From NCBI GenBank assembly GCA_022842445.1, contig JALHPO010000007.1, positions 112,234 through 176,233 on the forward strand: DNA of 64,000 nucleotides. Direction: 5' to 3'. Within the stretch, counting starts at the first letter, position 1. Every line of letters starts with the position of its first letter. The notes under the pieces were generated by a model. That model was given only the letters and a program-made list of their open reading frames with translations, was not told where the DNA came from and did not search any database. The position numbers and the translations under genes are program-made. This document shows, piece after piece, positions 33,680-42,255 of the stretch. This DNA comes from Nitrospira sp. (lineage in GTDB: Bacteria; Nitrospirota; Nitrospiria; Nitrospirales; Nitrospiraceae).

Positions 33680-34405
33680 CTAAGGCTTCCCTCTTCGCTC
33701 TAAAGATTGATAGTTTAGATACAAAGTACGCGGTCCGGTTTGCCACATCGCCGCAATTGCCTGCGCAATGGATTTGCGAAGGCAGTCGGCAGGGTCGGTT
33801 TCACTCTGGCGACCCTGAATATCCATCACACACAATAAGAGTATTGCCTCCGAGTTTCCTTGTTCGGCGGATTTGCGGAACCACATCGCAGCTTCAGTAT
33901 CGCTCCGAGGTATCCCGATGCCATGCAAATACATCATGCCTAGATTGAACTGTCCAATCACATTTTCCTGCTCGGCGGCTTTCCGGAACCATGAGACGGC
34001 TTCGGTGTCGCTCTGCAGCACGCCTCTTCCCATCGCATACATCCAGCCCAATCCGGCTTGCCCATAACCATTGCCTTGTGCCGCAGCTTTACGAAACCAG
34101 ATAACTGCGTCGCTATAACTTCGATTCTTACCAGTTACATACATCAGCCCCAAATAGGCCTGCGCATCCGCATGACCCTCACTCGCGAGTTCACGCATGA
34201 AATACACTTCGAGATCAGCAGTACTTTGTGTGGACTGCTTTGGTCCACCACGCTGGTTCTCGCCAGAAGTCGTTAATTGCTTCTGGATACCATTATGATC
34301 AATATCCTCTCTAGTGAGAGTGATTTCGGTCGCGGCTTGAATTGGCAGAACACTGCAGACGGCCTGAGAGAAAGCGAGGATCACAAGAAGCCAACGGCGA
34401 TACAT
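33680..34405 (-). CDS. Secreted Sel1-repeat protein
   Basis: The 241-residue protein has a signal peptide (MYRRWLLVILAFSQAVCSV to IQAAT) and at least three Sel1-like repeats of 36 residues: AQAYLGLMYVTGKNRSYSDA, GQAGLGWMYAMGRGVLQSDT and GQFNLGMMYLHGIGIPRSDT, each followed by xWFRKAAxQ. Sel1 repeats are protein-contact modules; secreted ones are common in bacteria. The function here is unknown. It is bounded by boundary-motif copies f and g. Confidence 0.88.
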   Translation of the reverse strand: MYRRWLLVILAFSQAVCSVLPIQAATEITLTREDIDHNGIQKQLTTSGENQRGGPKQSTQSTADLEVYFMRELASEGHADAQAYLGLMYVTGKNRSYSDAVIWFRKAAAQGNGYGQAGLGWMYAMGRGVLQSDTEAVSWFRKAAEQENVIGQFNLGMMYLHGIGIPRSDTEAAMWFRKSAEQGNSEAILLLCVMDIQGRQSETDPADCLRKSIAQAIAAMWQTGPRTLYLNYQSLERRGKP

Positions 34406-34436
34406 AAATGCCTCCGTAATAGAGCAGGAGCCACTA

Positions 34437-34470
34437 TTGAGATCAAGAAAGTACTCCCGGTATCTCTTCT
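34437..34470 (+). repeat. ACTCCCGG boundary motif, copy g
   Basis: GATCAAGAAAGTACTCCCGG and TATCTCTTCTTCTTT. It ends 4 bp before the 3' end of the RelE-UvrD gene and is the last copy seen. Confidence 0.52.
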
Positions 34471-34473
34471 TCT

Positions 34474-36579
34474 TTACACAGTTCTTATATCATCTAAGAA
34501 CTCCGATGCCGGCTCAATACTGGTTACCAGCAGATAGTCGCGGGCACGAGTGCAAGCGACGTAAAGTAGGTGGCGCTCTGTGTCATAGACTTCCTGCAGG
34601 TCTGCATCATCCCCTACGGTCTCGATTCGTTCTTGCAATGGGATGATCTCATCGTCACAGGCCATGACAGCCACTGCGCGGAACTCCAAACCTTTGGCCA
34701 AGTGCATGGTGCTGATCGAAGCGTACCCGCTGGTGGTTTCAACATGCTCATCGAGGACCTTGAAAGGAATTCCAGCCTGTTCAACAGCCGCACGCGCACG
34801 GGTCAACTGCGCCTCGGAACGCACAAATACCCCAAACTCGTGAGGCGCCACTCCTGCCTTCGTATGTTCTGACATCCAGTCGCTGACAGCTTTGATCTCA
34901 TCCTGCTCACTCTGGTGAACCTGAATCAACGGCGGCGGACCATTGAAGACCGAGACCGTACCCCTTCGATCATCGATATTGCCATCGACATCGGAAACCT
35001 CGGGCCCTAAGAGACGGTCGGCCTGCATGCGGATTTGATGAGACGTTCGGTAATTGACGCGAAGCGTACGGGAACGGCCACGAATGTCGACGCCAAGGGC
35101 TTTCCAGGAGAAAGGCTGTTGAAAGATCCGCTGGCCCAGGTCCCCGGCAAAGAAGAGAGCATTGGGCCGAGATCCTCCCATTGCAGCAAAGAACTTCAAG
35201 TGTGCAATGCTGAGATCCTGCGCTTCATCCACGACTGCGAAGTCGAACGGTGCGTTCTTGCTCGTGGCCATTGCAGCCGCAACGGCGGTGAAGACAGCAG
35301 CCTGGGTCATCACCCCACGCGCCTTCAGATCACCCCGAACTTTCTCGAACATTGACCACAGGACCGCCCGTTGGGCTTCTGGCAGCCTGGTCTTCCGACC
35401 CAAGCGGGCCACATCACGATAGGCCTCCCAATTTGCCAACTGCCAAGGATCGACAACCTGTTCCCATTCGGTCAGGAGGAAATAGAGACTGAACTTATGG
35501 CCGCTGACGGCTTTCGAGGCCTTGCGGAGCAACTCCTGTACATCACGACGACTTGCCAACTTGACCGACCCCACGAGCGATTTATAAAGCCGCACACCCA
35601 GCGCATTCAGCGAATGGACATCAATGCGTTCAGCCAGCCTCGGTTCATGGCCGACCAGCCGTCTCAATTTGGTATGCAGCGCATGCGCCAATGTATCGGA
35701 AAAGGTGGCCAGCAGGACTCGGGCGTCGGGATTAGTACGAGCCAGAAACGCCGCTCGATGCAGAGCCACAATGGTTTTCCCTGTGCCCGCTGAGCCGGAA
35801 ACGCGGGCAGGCCCGGTGTAGTCTCGTTCCACCCATTGCCGCTGCTCCGGGTGGAGAAAGATCGTCCATTTTTCCCAGGGAAATTCAAACGCACGCTGCA
35901 GGTCTTCGACGTTGGTGATGACTCGAAACCGGCGTTGGGCATCCGGATGATCAAAGGCAGTGGGTGTGCCATACTCAGCCACCGGCTCTCTGACTTGGCC
36001 AACCATCGCATACGACACTGTCGGTCTTCCACCGGTCGCCAGTTCCAGCAGGGCTTCCGCAGCCTCGCCCGGTAGATGGTCCGCTAATGCCAGGAGCGTG
36101 TCGTCTGTCGCCTGCCGTACGTCTTTCATCCATTCCGAAGGAACGCCGTACCCTAGCAACTCCTCGTCGGAGATCTTGGTAAAGAGCGGCCTCTTAGCGG
36201 GCGAGGATTTCAGTACCTCGACATATTTCGGCACGACGATTTCCTGGACCGTCTCTCGAATCTCCACAAGCTGGGCGGCACCTGTCTTGGGATGGGTTTC
36301 CAGCCTGCGCCGCTCGGCCCAGTCATAGGCCTTATCGTGGTGATCGACGTAGCAGAGGAGCAGACTCCCGGGTGTCCGGTGGACAATCAGCCGGATATCG
36401 TTATTGACTCGAACTGACCAGAAATTCTTGTCCTTGGCTTTATCGAGTTTATGGAAGCTGAAACCAGGATTCGCGGGATTGAGCTGAAGGTCAAAAGCCG
36501 TCGTCTTCACGGCCTTCTGTTCCTCGCCGGTCAGGCGAGACAGACTGTCAGTGAAGGTATCAGCGATGCGGAAGTCCAT
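34474..36579 (-). CDS. UvrD/Rep-type helicase with N-terminal RelE-like domain
   Basis: The 701-residue protein begins with a RelE/ParE-like domain (residues 1-95: DFRIADTFTDSLSRLTGEEQ, DIRLIVHRTPGSLLLCYVDH). A superfamily 1 helicase follows: Walker A GSAGTGKT near 262, Walker B DFAVVDEAQDLS near 440, and later motifs including LRVNYRTSHQIR and STMHLAKGLEFRAVAVM. RelE-helicase fusions are known in scattered bacteria, but the role is not settled. The RelE part may be a lost toxin or an mRNA/ribosome-binding module. It is the last gene of the leftward run that begins with type III Res, 22 bp after its upstream neighbour. Confidence 0.9.
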   Translation of the reverse strand: MDFRIADTFTDSLSRLTGEEQKAVKTTAFDLQLNPANPGFSFHKLDKAKDKNFWSVRVNNDIRLIVHRTPGSLLLCYVDHHDKAYDWAERRRLETHPKTGAAQLVEIRETVQEIVVPKYVEVLKSSPAKRPLFTKISDEELLGYGVPSEWMKDVRQATDDTLLALADHLPGEAAEALLELATGGRPTVSYAMVGQVREPVAEYGTPTAFDHPDAQRRFRVITNVEDLQRAFEFPWEKWTIFLHPEQRQWVERDYTGPARVSGSAGTGKTIVALHRAAFLARTNPDARVLLATFSDTLAHALHTKLRRLVGHEPRLAERIDVHSLNALGVRLYKSLVGSVKLASRRDVQELLRKASKAVSGHKFSLYFLLTEWEQVVDPWQLANWEAYRDVARLGRKTRLPEAQRAVLWSMFEKVRGDLKARGVMTQAAVFTAVAAAMATSKNAPFDFAVVDEAQDLSIAHLKFFAAMGGSRPNALFFAGDLGQRIFQQPFSWKALGVDIRGRSRTLRVNYRTSHQIRMQADRLLGPEVSDVDGNIDDRRGTVSVFNGPPPLIQVHQSEQDEIKAVSDWMSEHTKAGVAPHEFGVFVRSEAQLTRARAAVEQAGIPFKVLDEHVETTSGYASISTMHLAKGLEFRAVAVMACDDEIIPLQERIETVGDDADLQEVYDTERHLLYVACTRARDYLLVTSIEPASEFLDDIRTV

Positions 36580-36600
36580 TTGGTCAAGGCCGTGGTGTGT

Positions 36601-37014
36601 TCATAGCAGCACCAACTTTGCTTTGCTAGAAATGACGGTCGCCATTTCCTTCTGCTTTGCCTTCTGCAACTCAGGGTCGCTTTCAAACCAGGGCCAATTC
36701 CGGATTACGGCATGCCGAGGCGGAGGTTCATCTGCGACTACATCAAGTTGTGCAGCTCTGACGTGGTGGGCTTTGAAAATAGCGGCTCCATGAAGTGTGC
36801 GATTACCGGCTACATATCTGAGACCAATTTCCCTTAACCCATCAAGAGGCGTGTTACCATGTCGAAAGATTGAGGTTTCGCGATCTTGAGGATGTGGCAA
36901 AAACGCGGCAGGCTTCGCCATCTGACTGTTGAAATGGCTCGAAGATGTCAGAAACCTTGCGAGGTCCTCATCGTCACCGATTACCTCAGAGAGTCCCGAC
37001 GGTAGCAGTCCCAT
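36601..37014 (-). CDS. Unknown protein, third member of the TIGR04255 trio
   Basis: The 137-residue protein has no motif I can assign. Visible segments are LARFLTSSSHFNSQMAKPAA, ETSIFRHGNTPLDGLREIG and VRAAQLDVVADEPPPRHAVI. It has no signal or membrane helix. Its start overlaps the end of the preceding unknown gene by 29 bp, showing tight coupling; the RelE-helicase gene starts 21 bp after its stop. The overlap and conserved-looking segments support a real gene. Confidence 0.72.
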   Translation of the reverse strand: MGLLPSGLSEVIGDDEDLARFLTSSSHFNSQMAKPAAFLPHPQDRETSIFRHGNTPLDGLREIGLRYVAGNRTLHGAAIFKAHHVRAAQLDVVADEPPPRHAVIRNWPWFESDPELQKAKQKEMATVISSKAKLVLL

Positions 37015-37531
37015 GGCTCATGATCCCTGTAATACCCTCAATGACTCTTGGTGGGATTCTCTCCCCATCGAATCGTGCTACCCCGTGCCCCTTGTCCGAC
37101 CCATCCAGCCATGCATAGGCCAGGCGGTTGGTGACTCCCACACTGAGCGAGAACATGCGGTTCCGAGACTGAATCCAATCTAAAGATATCGAGCCGTCAG
37201 GCTCTGGGGAAAATTCTGGCAATGGCAAGTCATCGGGCATCGCACGAATAAACTCCTCCGCCAAACAAACGGCTGTCCATTCGAGAGGATACGCACCGTA
37301 GCCATCCCATCCAGCCTCTATGCACTCATTTGCAAGGGCTCTTAGCTGCGAAATAGCATCGGCTTTTGCGCCAAAGAGGGACTGAGATCGCTCAGCCAAT
37401 CCCACCACGCCATTGATAGCATCACGCAGTACACGGGCCTCGGAGGACACGGCGCTACGGTCGCGCGCATACCCTTGCACGGTCGCATATCCAAGCCAGA
37501 TTCCTAGCGTTGCTGAAAGAGGGTCAGGCAT
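36986..37531 (-). CDS. Unknown protein, second member of the TIGR04255 trio
   Basis: The 181-residue protein has an N-terminal hydrophobic-to-neutral stretch (ATLGIWLGYATVQGYARD), a helical part (ISQLRALANECIEAGWDGYG) and a strand-rich part with SPEPDGSISLDWIQSRNRMFSLSVG. The last resembles small single-domain proteins found beside defence genes, but I cannot name a family. Its start lies 28 bp inside the TIGR04255 gene and its end 29 bp inside the next gene. Probably cytoplasmic, acting with both neighbours. Confidence 0.72.
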   Translation of the reverse strand: MPDPLSATLGIWLGYATVQGYARDRSAVSSEARVLRDAINGVVGLAERSQSLFGAKADAISQLRALANECIEAGWDGYGAYPLEWTAVCLAEEFIRAMPDDLPLPEFSPEPDGSISLDWIQSRNRMFSLSVGVTNRLAYAWLDGSDKGHGVARFDGERIPPRVIEGITGIMSHGTATVGTL

Positions 37532-38298
37532 TGTTCGGTCACCGTGCTCCTAAAAATAACGTTCTTCAAGTCCCTTAATGACTGGATCTTCGCCAGAATC
37601 CACGCCCAGTTCTCCGGCGTGGTAATTTCTTCACTCGCCACACAAATGTCGAGAATGACAGGCAGATTGTCGTTTTCCCTCGGCTGTGATGTCAAGACGA
37701 TATTGGCCTGATGCCCAGTTCCCACTTCCACTGCGGCGTGCTGGTTTAAGAAGCCAGCAAATTGCAGTCGTTCTTCCGCTGGAAATTTTGGACTTACCTT
37801 GAGGTAGCGTTGCAATTCGATCCGATCGTTGGCAAACGGAAGCAGAATACGGTTGATGTAACGAAGACGGACAACTCGTATTTGAACGGGCGAGGCAATC
37901 GTCACGAAAAGGCTCCAAGTCCGCTCGATCTCGGGCAGATATTCATCAAGGGTGCTGTACGGAGCCAACCGATTAAAGGAGAAACCCTGAGCCCGCACTT
38001 GCACCAATTGTTTTTCGTCGTCCTGAAGAAATTGGAATCCTTGGATCGCCCGCTTTGCGGAATGCTTCGAGGCCTGATCTTCTTGCCATTCAATGCGATA
38101 CTTCTCAAGATACTGCGCACGGAACTTGGGATATTGATCACGGAAAGCGTCTCGCATTTTTACCTCGAATGCGGCGAGGTCGAATGCCGGGGGCATGTCG
38201 CAGTCAAGATCAAGTACAGCTTCTACAATGGGAGCGTTCGGCAGTTTGAACTGAGTGGATTTTATGGGTGTGCCAGATAGTGCCATGCTAAGGCTCAT
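37504..38298 (-). CDS. TIGR04255-family protein
   Basis: The 264-residue protein matches the sporadic TIGR04255 family: an N-terminal PNAPIVEAVLDLDCDMP, then FQFLQDDEKQLVQVRAQGFSFNRLAPYSTLDEY, and VQIRVVRLRYINRILLPF. The biochemical function of the family is unknown. Scattered distribution and position among restriction genes suggest a defence or conflict role. It starts 46 bp after the mod stop and overlaps the next gene by 28 bp. Confidence 0.85.
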   Translation of the reverse strand: MSLSMALSGTPIKSTQFKLPNAPIVEAVLDLDCDMPPAFDLAAFEVKMRDAFRDQYPKFRAQYLEKYRIEWQEDQASKHSAKRAIQGFQFLQDDEKQLVQVRAQGFSFNRLAPYSTLDEYLPEIERTWSLFVTIASPVQIRVVRLRYINRILLPFANDRIELQRYLKVSPKFPAEERLQFAGFLNQHAAVEVGTGHQANIVLTSQPRENDNLPVILDICVASEEITTPENWAWILAKIQSLRDLKNVIFRSTVTEQCLTLFQQR

Positions 38299-38344
38299 AC
38301 TCGTTTATACATGAATCCTAATTCAAGTTGATATAAATGCCTCA

Positions 38345-41149
38345 TCACACCTTAAACACCTTCATCACTTCATCACCCAGATGGTTGATGACTTTCACCG
38401 CGATGCGGCCGGACTTGGGTTTTTCAAATGCACGGGAGGTATCGCTGTTCAGAGTGGCCCAGGCTTCGGGGTCGATCTCGGCTTTGAGGGTCGTCTTGAG
38501 TGCGCTATAAGGATCGTTCGCCCCTAAGAAGTAGGCGTGACGGACGAAGAAGCTTTCTTCGTTGTAGTCCGTGTCGATGAACCAGCAGGCGATGCCTTCG
38601 GCGCCGTCGCTGATGACTTCGCCTGTCTGGGGTTTGAACACGTCCACCCCCTTCACCTTCACCCGTAGCCTCCTGTCTTTCTCTGTGAGGATATCGATAT
38701 CAGGCTCACCGAAGATGACGAAAAGGTTACCCTTGCCGGTGTTCTTGAGGTCATCGGCCATGTGAAGATCGGCGTTCATTCTGGCCTTCAAGACGGGAAT
38801 GCGGCCGAGTTTGCTGAACTCGGTCGAGTGGGCGTCATAGTTAAAGGCACAGGCGATGAGGACATCAAATCCGGCGTCGCCGGCCTCGCGGGCTGCTTCT
38901 ACAAGATCAGGCCTGGTGACGGTCCCGAACTCAGGCCCGATGAAGATGGCCGCGCGCTTCTCCTTGTCCCCTTCCAGATAGCGACCCTCCGCGCAGACGA
39001 GATCGCCAGGCCAGGGGGTGAGAGCGGTGAAGGTGATTTTGTCAGCCTTGTGTGCCTGTTGAACACCGGATGTTTTGAGATTGTCCAGAATCATCTGAGC
39101 AAACGTCTGCTTCGCCCCGTACTCTGGACTGCTTTCCTTGGACGTGTCGATCAACTCATCATTCTGATCCACGCCAAGCACACGGTGAGGTGAAAGACTC
39201 TCGACCGTAAAGGGGCCAGCCACGCGGACTTTCTTCTTGTCCTCGTAGGGCTTGTCATAGAGATATTCAAACTCAGCCTTAGCGGCGATGGACTTGTCGA
39301 TCTCCTGCTGCCGGGCAATGCGGGCCCGCCACCAGTCAGCGTGCAACTTCTTCGCTGTGTCCGGCCACAGGTCTCCGGCCTCGCGCGGAATCTCCCATTC
39401 CTGCCATTGCTTTTTGAGGGCGACGTTCAGCCTTTCACGAAATGGGTCTAGGGTGGCTTGCCACTTGTCCCAGATGACATCAATCTCCGCATTGTTAGCG
39501 ATGGACTTGAGCGTAATGTGGGGCACACGCTCATAGACAAATCCGTGACGGATGTTCCCCTGCACAGGCTGCGAACTCGGAGCCGCGCGGGTGACTTCGG
39601 CCTCCTTCATCTGGCCTTCACGGGAATCTGAAAGCAGATAGAATGGATAGCGAGCACCCATTATTCTAGCTCGCGCCAACGCCAGTGCTACGCGCGATGT
39701 ATCAATGGTGATCCAGCGGCGGCCCCATTGCTCTGCAATCGTGGCAGTGGTGCCGGAACCACACGTCGGGTCGAGCACGAGGTCACCAGGGTCAGTAGCC
39801 ATAAGAATGCACCGCTGAACAACTCTGACGTTCGTTTGCACTACATAGACTTTTTCAGCACCAATCGTTCCCCCTGTATCCTCCCATGAACTATTGAGGG
39901 GAAAGTAAGGTGATTCATCAAAATACCGAATGACGCTCAAAGATTGGCCTCCGCCATACAGGCGCCCAGCTTTCCCGGCTCGGATAAGCCCAGCTTCCGT
40001 TGTACTCCAACCTCGTGTGCCAGACGGTCGGAATATCTTACCTTGGAAGACAAATGGGAAACCCATTGCCGACGAGTCTCCAGCTTCTCTTCCTTGACGC
40101 TGTGACGTTGAGTCTCCCAATCTAACTATCCGTACCCCTAGATCAGAAACGTTTCCTGCAGCATTGACAAAGTCACTCAGTCGCATTTTCGTGCCATTCA
40201 CCTCGATGGTCTGCCAAGGGCCTGGATCATCTAAACTAAAACCTCTTTGAACTAAAAGCTTTCTGAACTTTGTCTTTTCTGAATTCTTGCTGTACCACAA
40301 CACGTAATTCTTTGGATTTGATAAATAATCTGAGGTGGAGCCTGAAGTAGAGTGATACCCAATCTGGCTAATGAAATTGTCAGTACCGAACAATTCATCC
40401 ATAACTGATCGAACGCGATGCACGTTTTCATCACCAATCTGTATGAAGATCGAACCCGAATCATGGAGCAAATCTCGGGCGACGGTGAGACGGTCTCGTA
40501 AGTAGGTCAAATAACTGTGAATTCCATCTCTCCAGGTATCACGAAAAGCTTTTACCTGTTCCGGTTCACGAGTTATGTGATCGGCCTTGCCATCAGTTAC
40601 CGTATGACTTGTGGTGCTCCACTGAAAGTTGCTATTGAACTTAATGCCGTAGGGTGGGTCAAAGTAGATACACTGGACCTTGCCACGCAGGCCCTCACGC
40701 TCGGCAAGGCTAGCCATAACTTGAAGCGAGTCTCCGAGGATCATGCGGTTCGACCAGTTCTGGTCGTGCTGATAGAACTCAGTCTTGTCGACTCCCTTGG
40801 GAATTCCGTTAAAGTCGGAGAACAGATCCGGCATCAGCAGCCCGGCTTCGTGTTCGCGTTCTCGCGTTTCACGCAATAAATCGTCGATTAGCGCCTTCGG
40901 ATGAACCTTCTCTTGGATGTAGAGCGGCGGGGCATGAACGACGAGATCCGACCAATCCTGCTCATCCTTGCCTCGCCAGACGAGCTGTGGATCGAGGTCG
41001 CGATTGCGTCGTTCATAGGCAATGCGGACAGGGCTTTGCTCTTCTTTTTGCAAAACGGACTGATATTCAGCCGTGGGAATATTCTTTCTCTTCGCTTCGT
41101 CGTGCTTCAGCGCTTCGACGGTCTTGGTCGTCCCTTGCTTCTTGGCCAT
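38345..41149 (-). CDS. Type III restriction-modification methylase, Mod subunit
   Basis: From ATG 41149 (AGGAA upstream) the protein is 934 residues. The catalytic motif DPPY is at residues 164-167 (CIYFDPPYGIKF). The cofactor motif comes later, around residue 425 (LDPTCGSGTTATIAEQWG). This order places it in the beta class of DNA amino-methyltransferases, as in type III Mod. A long C-terminal part (about 450 residues) probably carries target recognition and Res contact. An open frame continues upstream to 41542 but lies over the DUF1016 gene. Mod gives the sequence specificity of the whole system. Confidence 0.94.
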   Translation of the reverse strand: MAKKQGTTKTVEALKHDEAKRKNIPTAEYQSVLQKEEQSPVRIAYERRNRDLDPQLVWRGKDEQDWSDLVVHAPPLYIQEKVHPKALIDDLLRETREREHEAGLLMPDLFSDFNGIPKGVDKTEFYQHDQNWSNRMILGDSLQVMASLAEREGLRGKVQCIYFDPPYGIKFNSNFQWSTTSHTVTDGKADHITREPEQVKAFRDTWRDGIHSYLTYLRDRLTVARDLLHDSGSIFIQIGDENVHRVRSVMDELFGTDNFISQIGYHSTSGSTSDYLSNPKNYVLWYSKNSEKTKFRKLLVQRGFSLDDPGPWQTIEVNGTKMRLSDFVNAAGNVSDLGVRIVRLGDSTSQRQGREAGDSSAMGFPFVFQGKIFRPSGTRGWSTTEAGLIRAGKAGRLYGGGQSLSVIRYFDESPYFPLNSSWEDTGGTIGAEKVYVVQTNVRVVQRCILMATDPGDLVLDPTCGSGTTATIAEQWGRRWITIDTSRVALALARARIMGARYPFYLLSDSREGQMKEAEVTRAAPSSQPVQGNIRHGFVYERVPHITLKSIANNAEIDVIWDKWQATLDPFRERLNVALKKQWQEWEIPREAGDLWPDTAKKLHADWWRARIARQQEIDKSIAAKAEFEYLYDKPYEDKKKVRVAGPFTVESLSPHRVLGVDQNDELIDTSKESSPEYGAKQTFAQMILDNLKTSGVQQAHKADKITFTALTPWPGDLVCAEGRYLEGDKEKRAAIFIGPEFGTVTRPDLVEAAREAGDAGFDVLIACAFNYDAHSTEFSKLGRIPVLKARMNADLHMADDLKNTGKGNLFVIFGEPDIDILTEKDRRLRVKVKGVDVFKPQTGEVISDGAEGIACWFIDTDYNEESFFVRHAYFLGANDPYSALKTTLKAEIDPEAWATLNSDTSRAFEKPKSGRIAVKVINHLGDEVMKVFKV

Positions 41150-41151
41150 GA

Positions 41152-42255
41152 TTATTTCCTTAATGGGAGAACTTCGCGCACGGCGTCGGCAAGCTGTTTG
41201 GCGGTGGGCAAGCGCCCCTTGAACTCGGCAGGCAGCTTGGCTTGCAACTGGTATTCGGCGACGCCGATCGGATTGTGTTTGGTTTTGAGCGCGAATTCGA
41301 CTTCGATGTCGTCCTTTTCGGCACAGAGGATGATGCCAATGGATGGCTTGTCGTCCGGACCTCGCTCTTTTTCGTTCAAGAGGTTGAGATAGAAATCCAT
41401 CTTGCCCGCGTGCTCCGGCTCGAAGGGGCCGATCTTGAGGTCGAAGGCCACCAGCGCCTTGATGAAGCGATGGTAGAAGAGCAAATCCACGAAGTATTCT
41501 TTCCGTCCGAGCGCAAGCCGGTATTGGCGACCAACGAAGCAAAACCCATAGCCCAGCTCCAGAATGAAGCGCTGAAGATGGGAGACGAGTCGGTCTTCGA
41601 GTTCGCGTTCTTTGACGGCACGGTTGATGCCGAGAAATTCAAGGTTGTACCGGCTCTTCATCATTTCGTCCGCCTGCTCCGCGAAGTCCTCCGGCAGGGC
41701 GAGGGTGAAGTTATGCGTCTTCTTGTCCTTCACCGCCCGCTCGTAGGCGCCGGCTTTGATTTGATTGAGCAGGACGCTCCGGCTCCAACCGAATTGTGCC
41801 GTGGCGCGAAGGTAGTACAGGCGGGCGGCAGGATCGGAGAGCTTGGCAAGCAGATTGGCATGATGCCCCCAAGGAATTACAGCGACCAATTCTCTCACAG
41901 CCTGTGAGAGTTTTTCCGGAGCCGCCTCCCCGGTCTTCAATCCCCTCACAGCCTGTGAGAGAAATTCAGGTGAGGTATGGACAAGATACAGCTGCTTCAT
42001 TCTCCACAAATTCACAACGGAGAACCCACGCATGCCGGGGAACGAGGCCCGTAGGTCGGCGGCAAGTGTTTCTATGACCGCGTCTCCCCATCCTGCCGTC
42101 TGCTGTTTCTCCACAATGCCTCGACCAATGTCCCAATAGAGCAGGACCAGGTCGCGGTTGATTGCACGCACGGCGGACGTACGGGCATGAAGGATGCGAT
42201 CCTTCAACGCCGCGAGGAAGGCCGGGTAATCCGGGTGAGAGAGCGCCTTCGTCAT
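41152..42255 (-). CDS. DUF1016 / YhcG-type PD-(D/E)XK nuclease
   Basis: The 367-residue protein has the N-terminal DUF1016 domain (VRAINRDLVLLYWDIGRGIV, FSVVNLWRMKQLYL) and a C-terminal nuclease domain with FVDLLFYHRFIKALVAFDLK as the PD-(D/E)XK core (VDLLFYH...FDLK). Such proteins are frequent companions of restriction systems. It lies between res and mod, overlapping res by 4 bp and ending 2 bp before the mod start, so it is part of the same operon. A duplicated SQAVRxL segment with a repeated CTCACAGCCTGTGAGAG in DNA lies at residues 100-118. Confidence 0.9.
   Translation of the reverse strand: MTKALSHPDYPAFLAALKDRILHARTSAVRAINRDLVLLYWDIGRGIVEKQQTAGWGDAVIETLAADLRASFPGMRGFSVVNLWRMKQLYLVHTSPEFLSQAVRGLKTGEAAPEKLSQAVRELVAVIPWGHHANLLAKLSDPAARLYYLRATAQFGWSRSVLLNQIKAGAYERAVKDKKTHNFTLALPEDFAEQADEMMKSRYNLEFLGINRAVKERELEDRLVSHLQRFILELGYGFCFVGRQYRLALGRKEYFVDLLFYHRFIKALVAFDLKIGPFEPEHAGKMDFYLNLLNEKERGPDDKPSIGIILCAEKDDIEVEFALKTKHNPIGVAEYQLQAKLPAEFKGRLPTAKQLADAVREVLPLRK

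Noticed and set aside
41150..41542. A longer start for the Mod methylase at 41542
   Set aside because: The extra residues are Arg/His/Gln-rich and lie in a shadow frame of the DUF1016 gene; ATG 41149 has a ribosome site and a sensible N-terminus.
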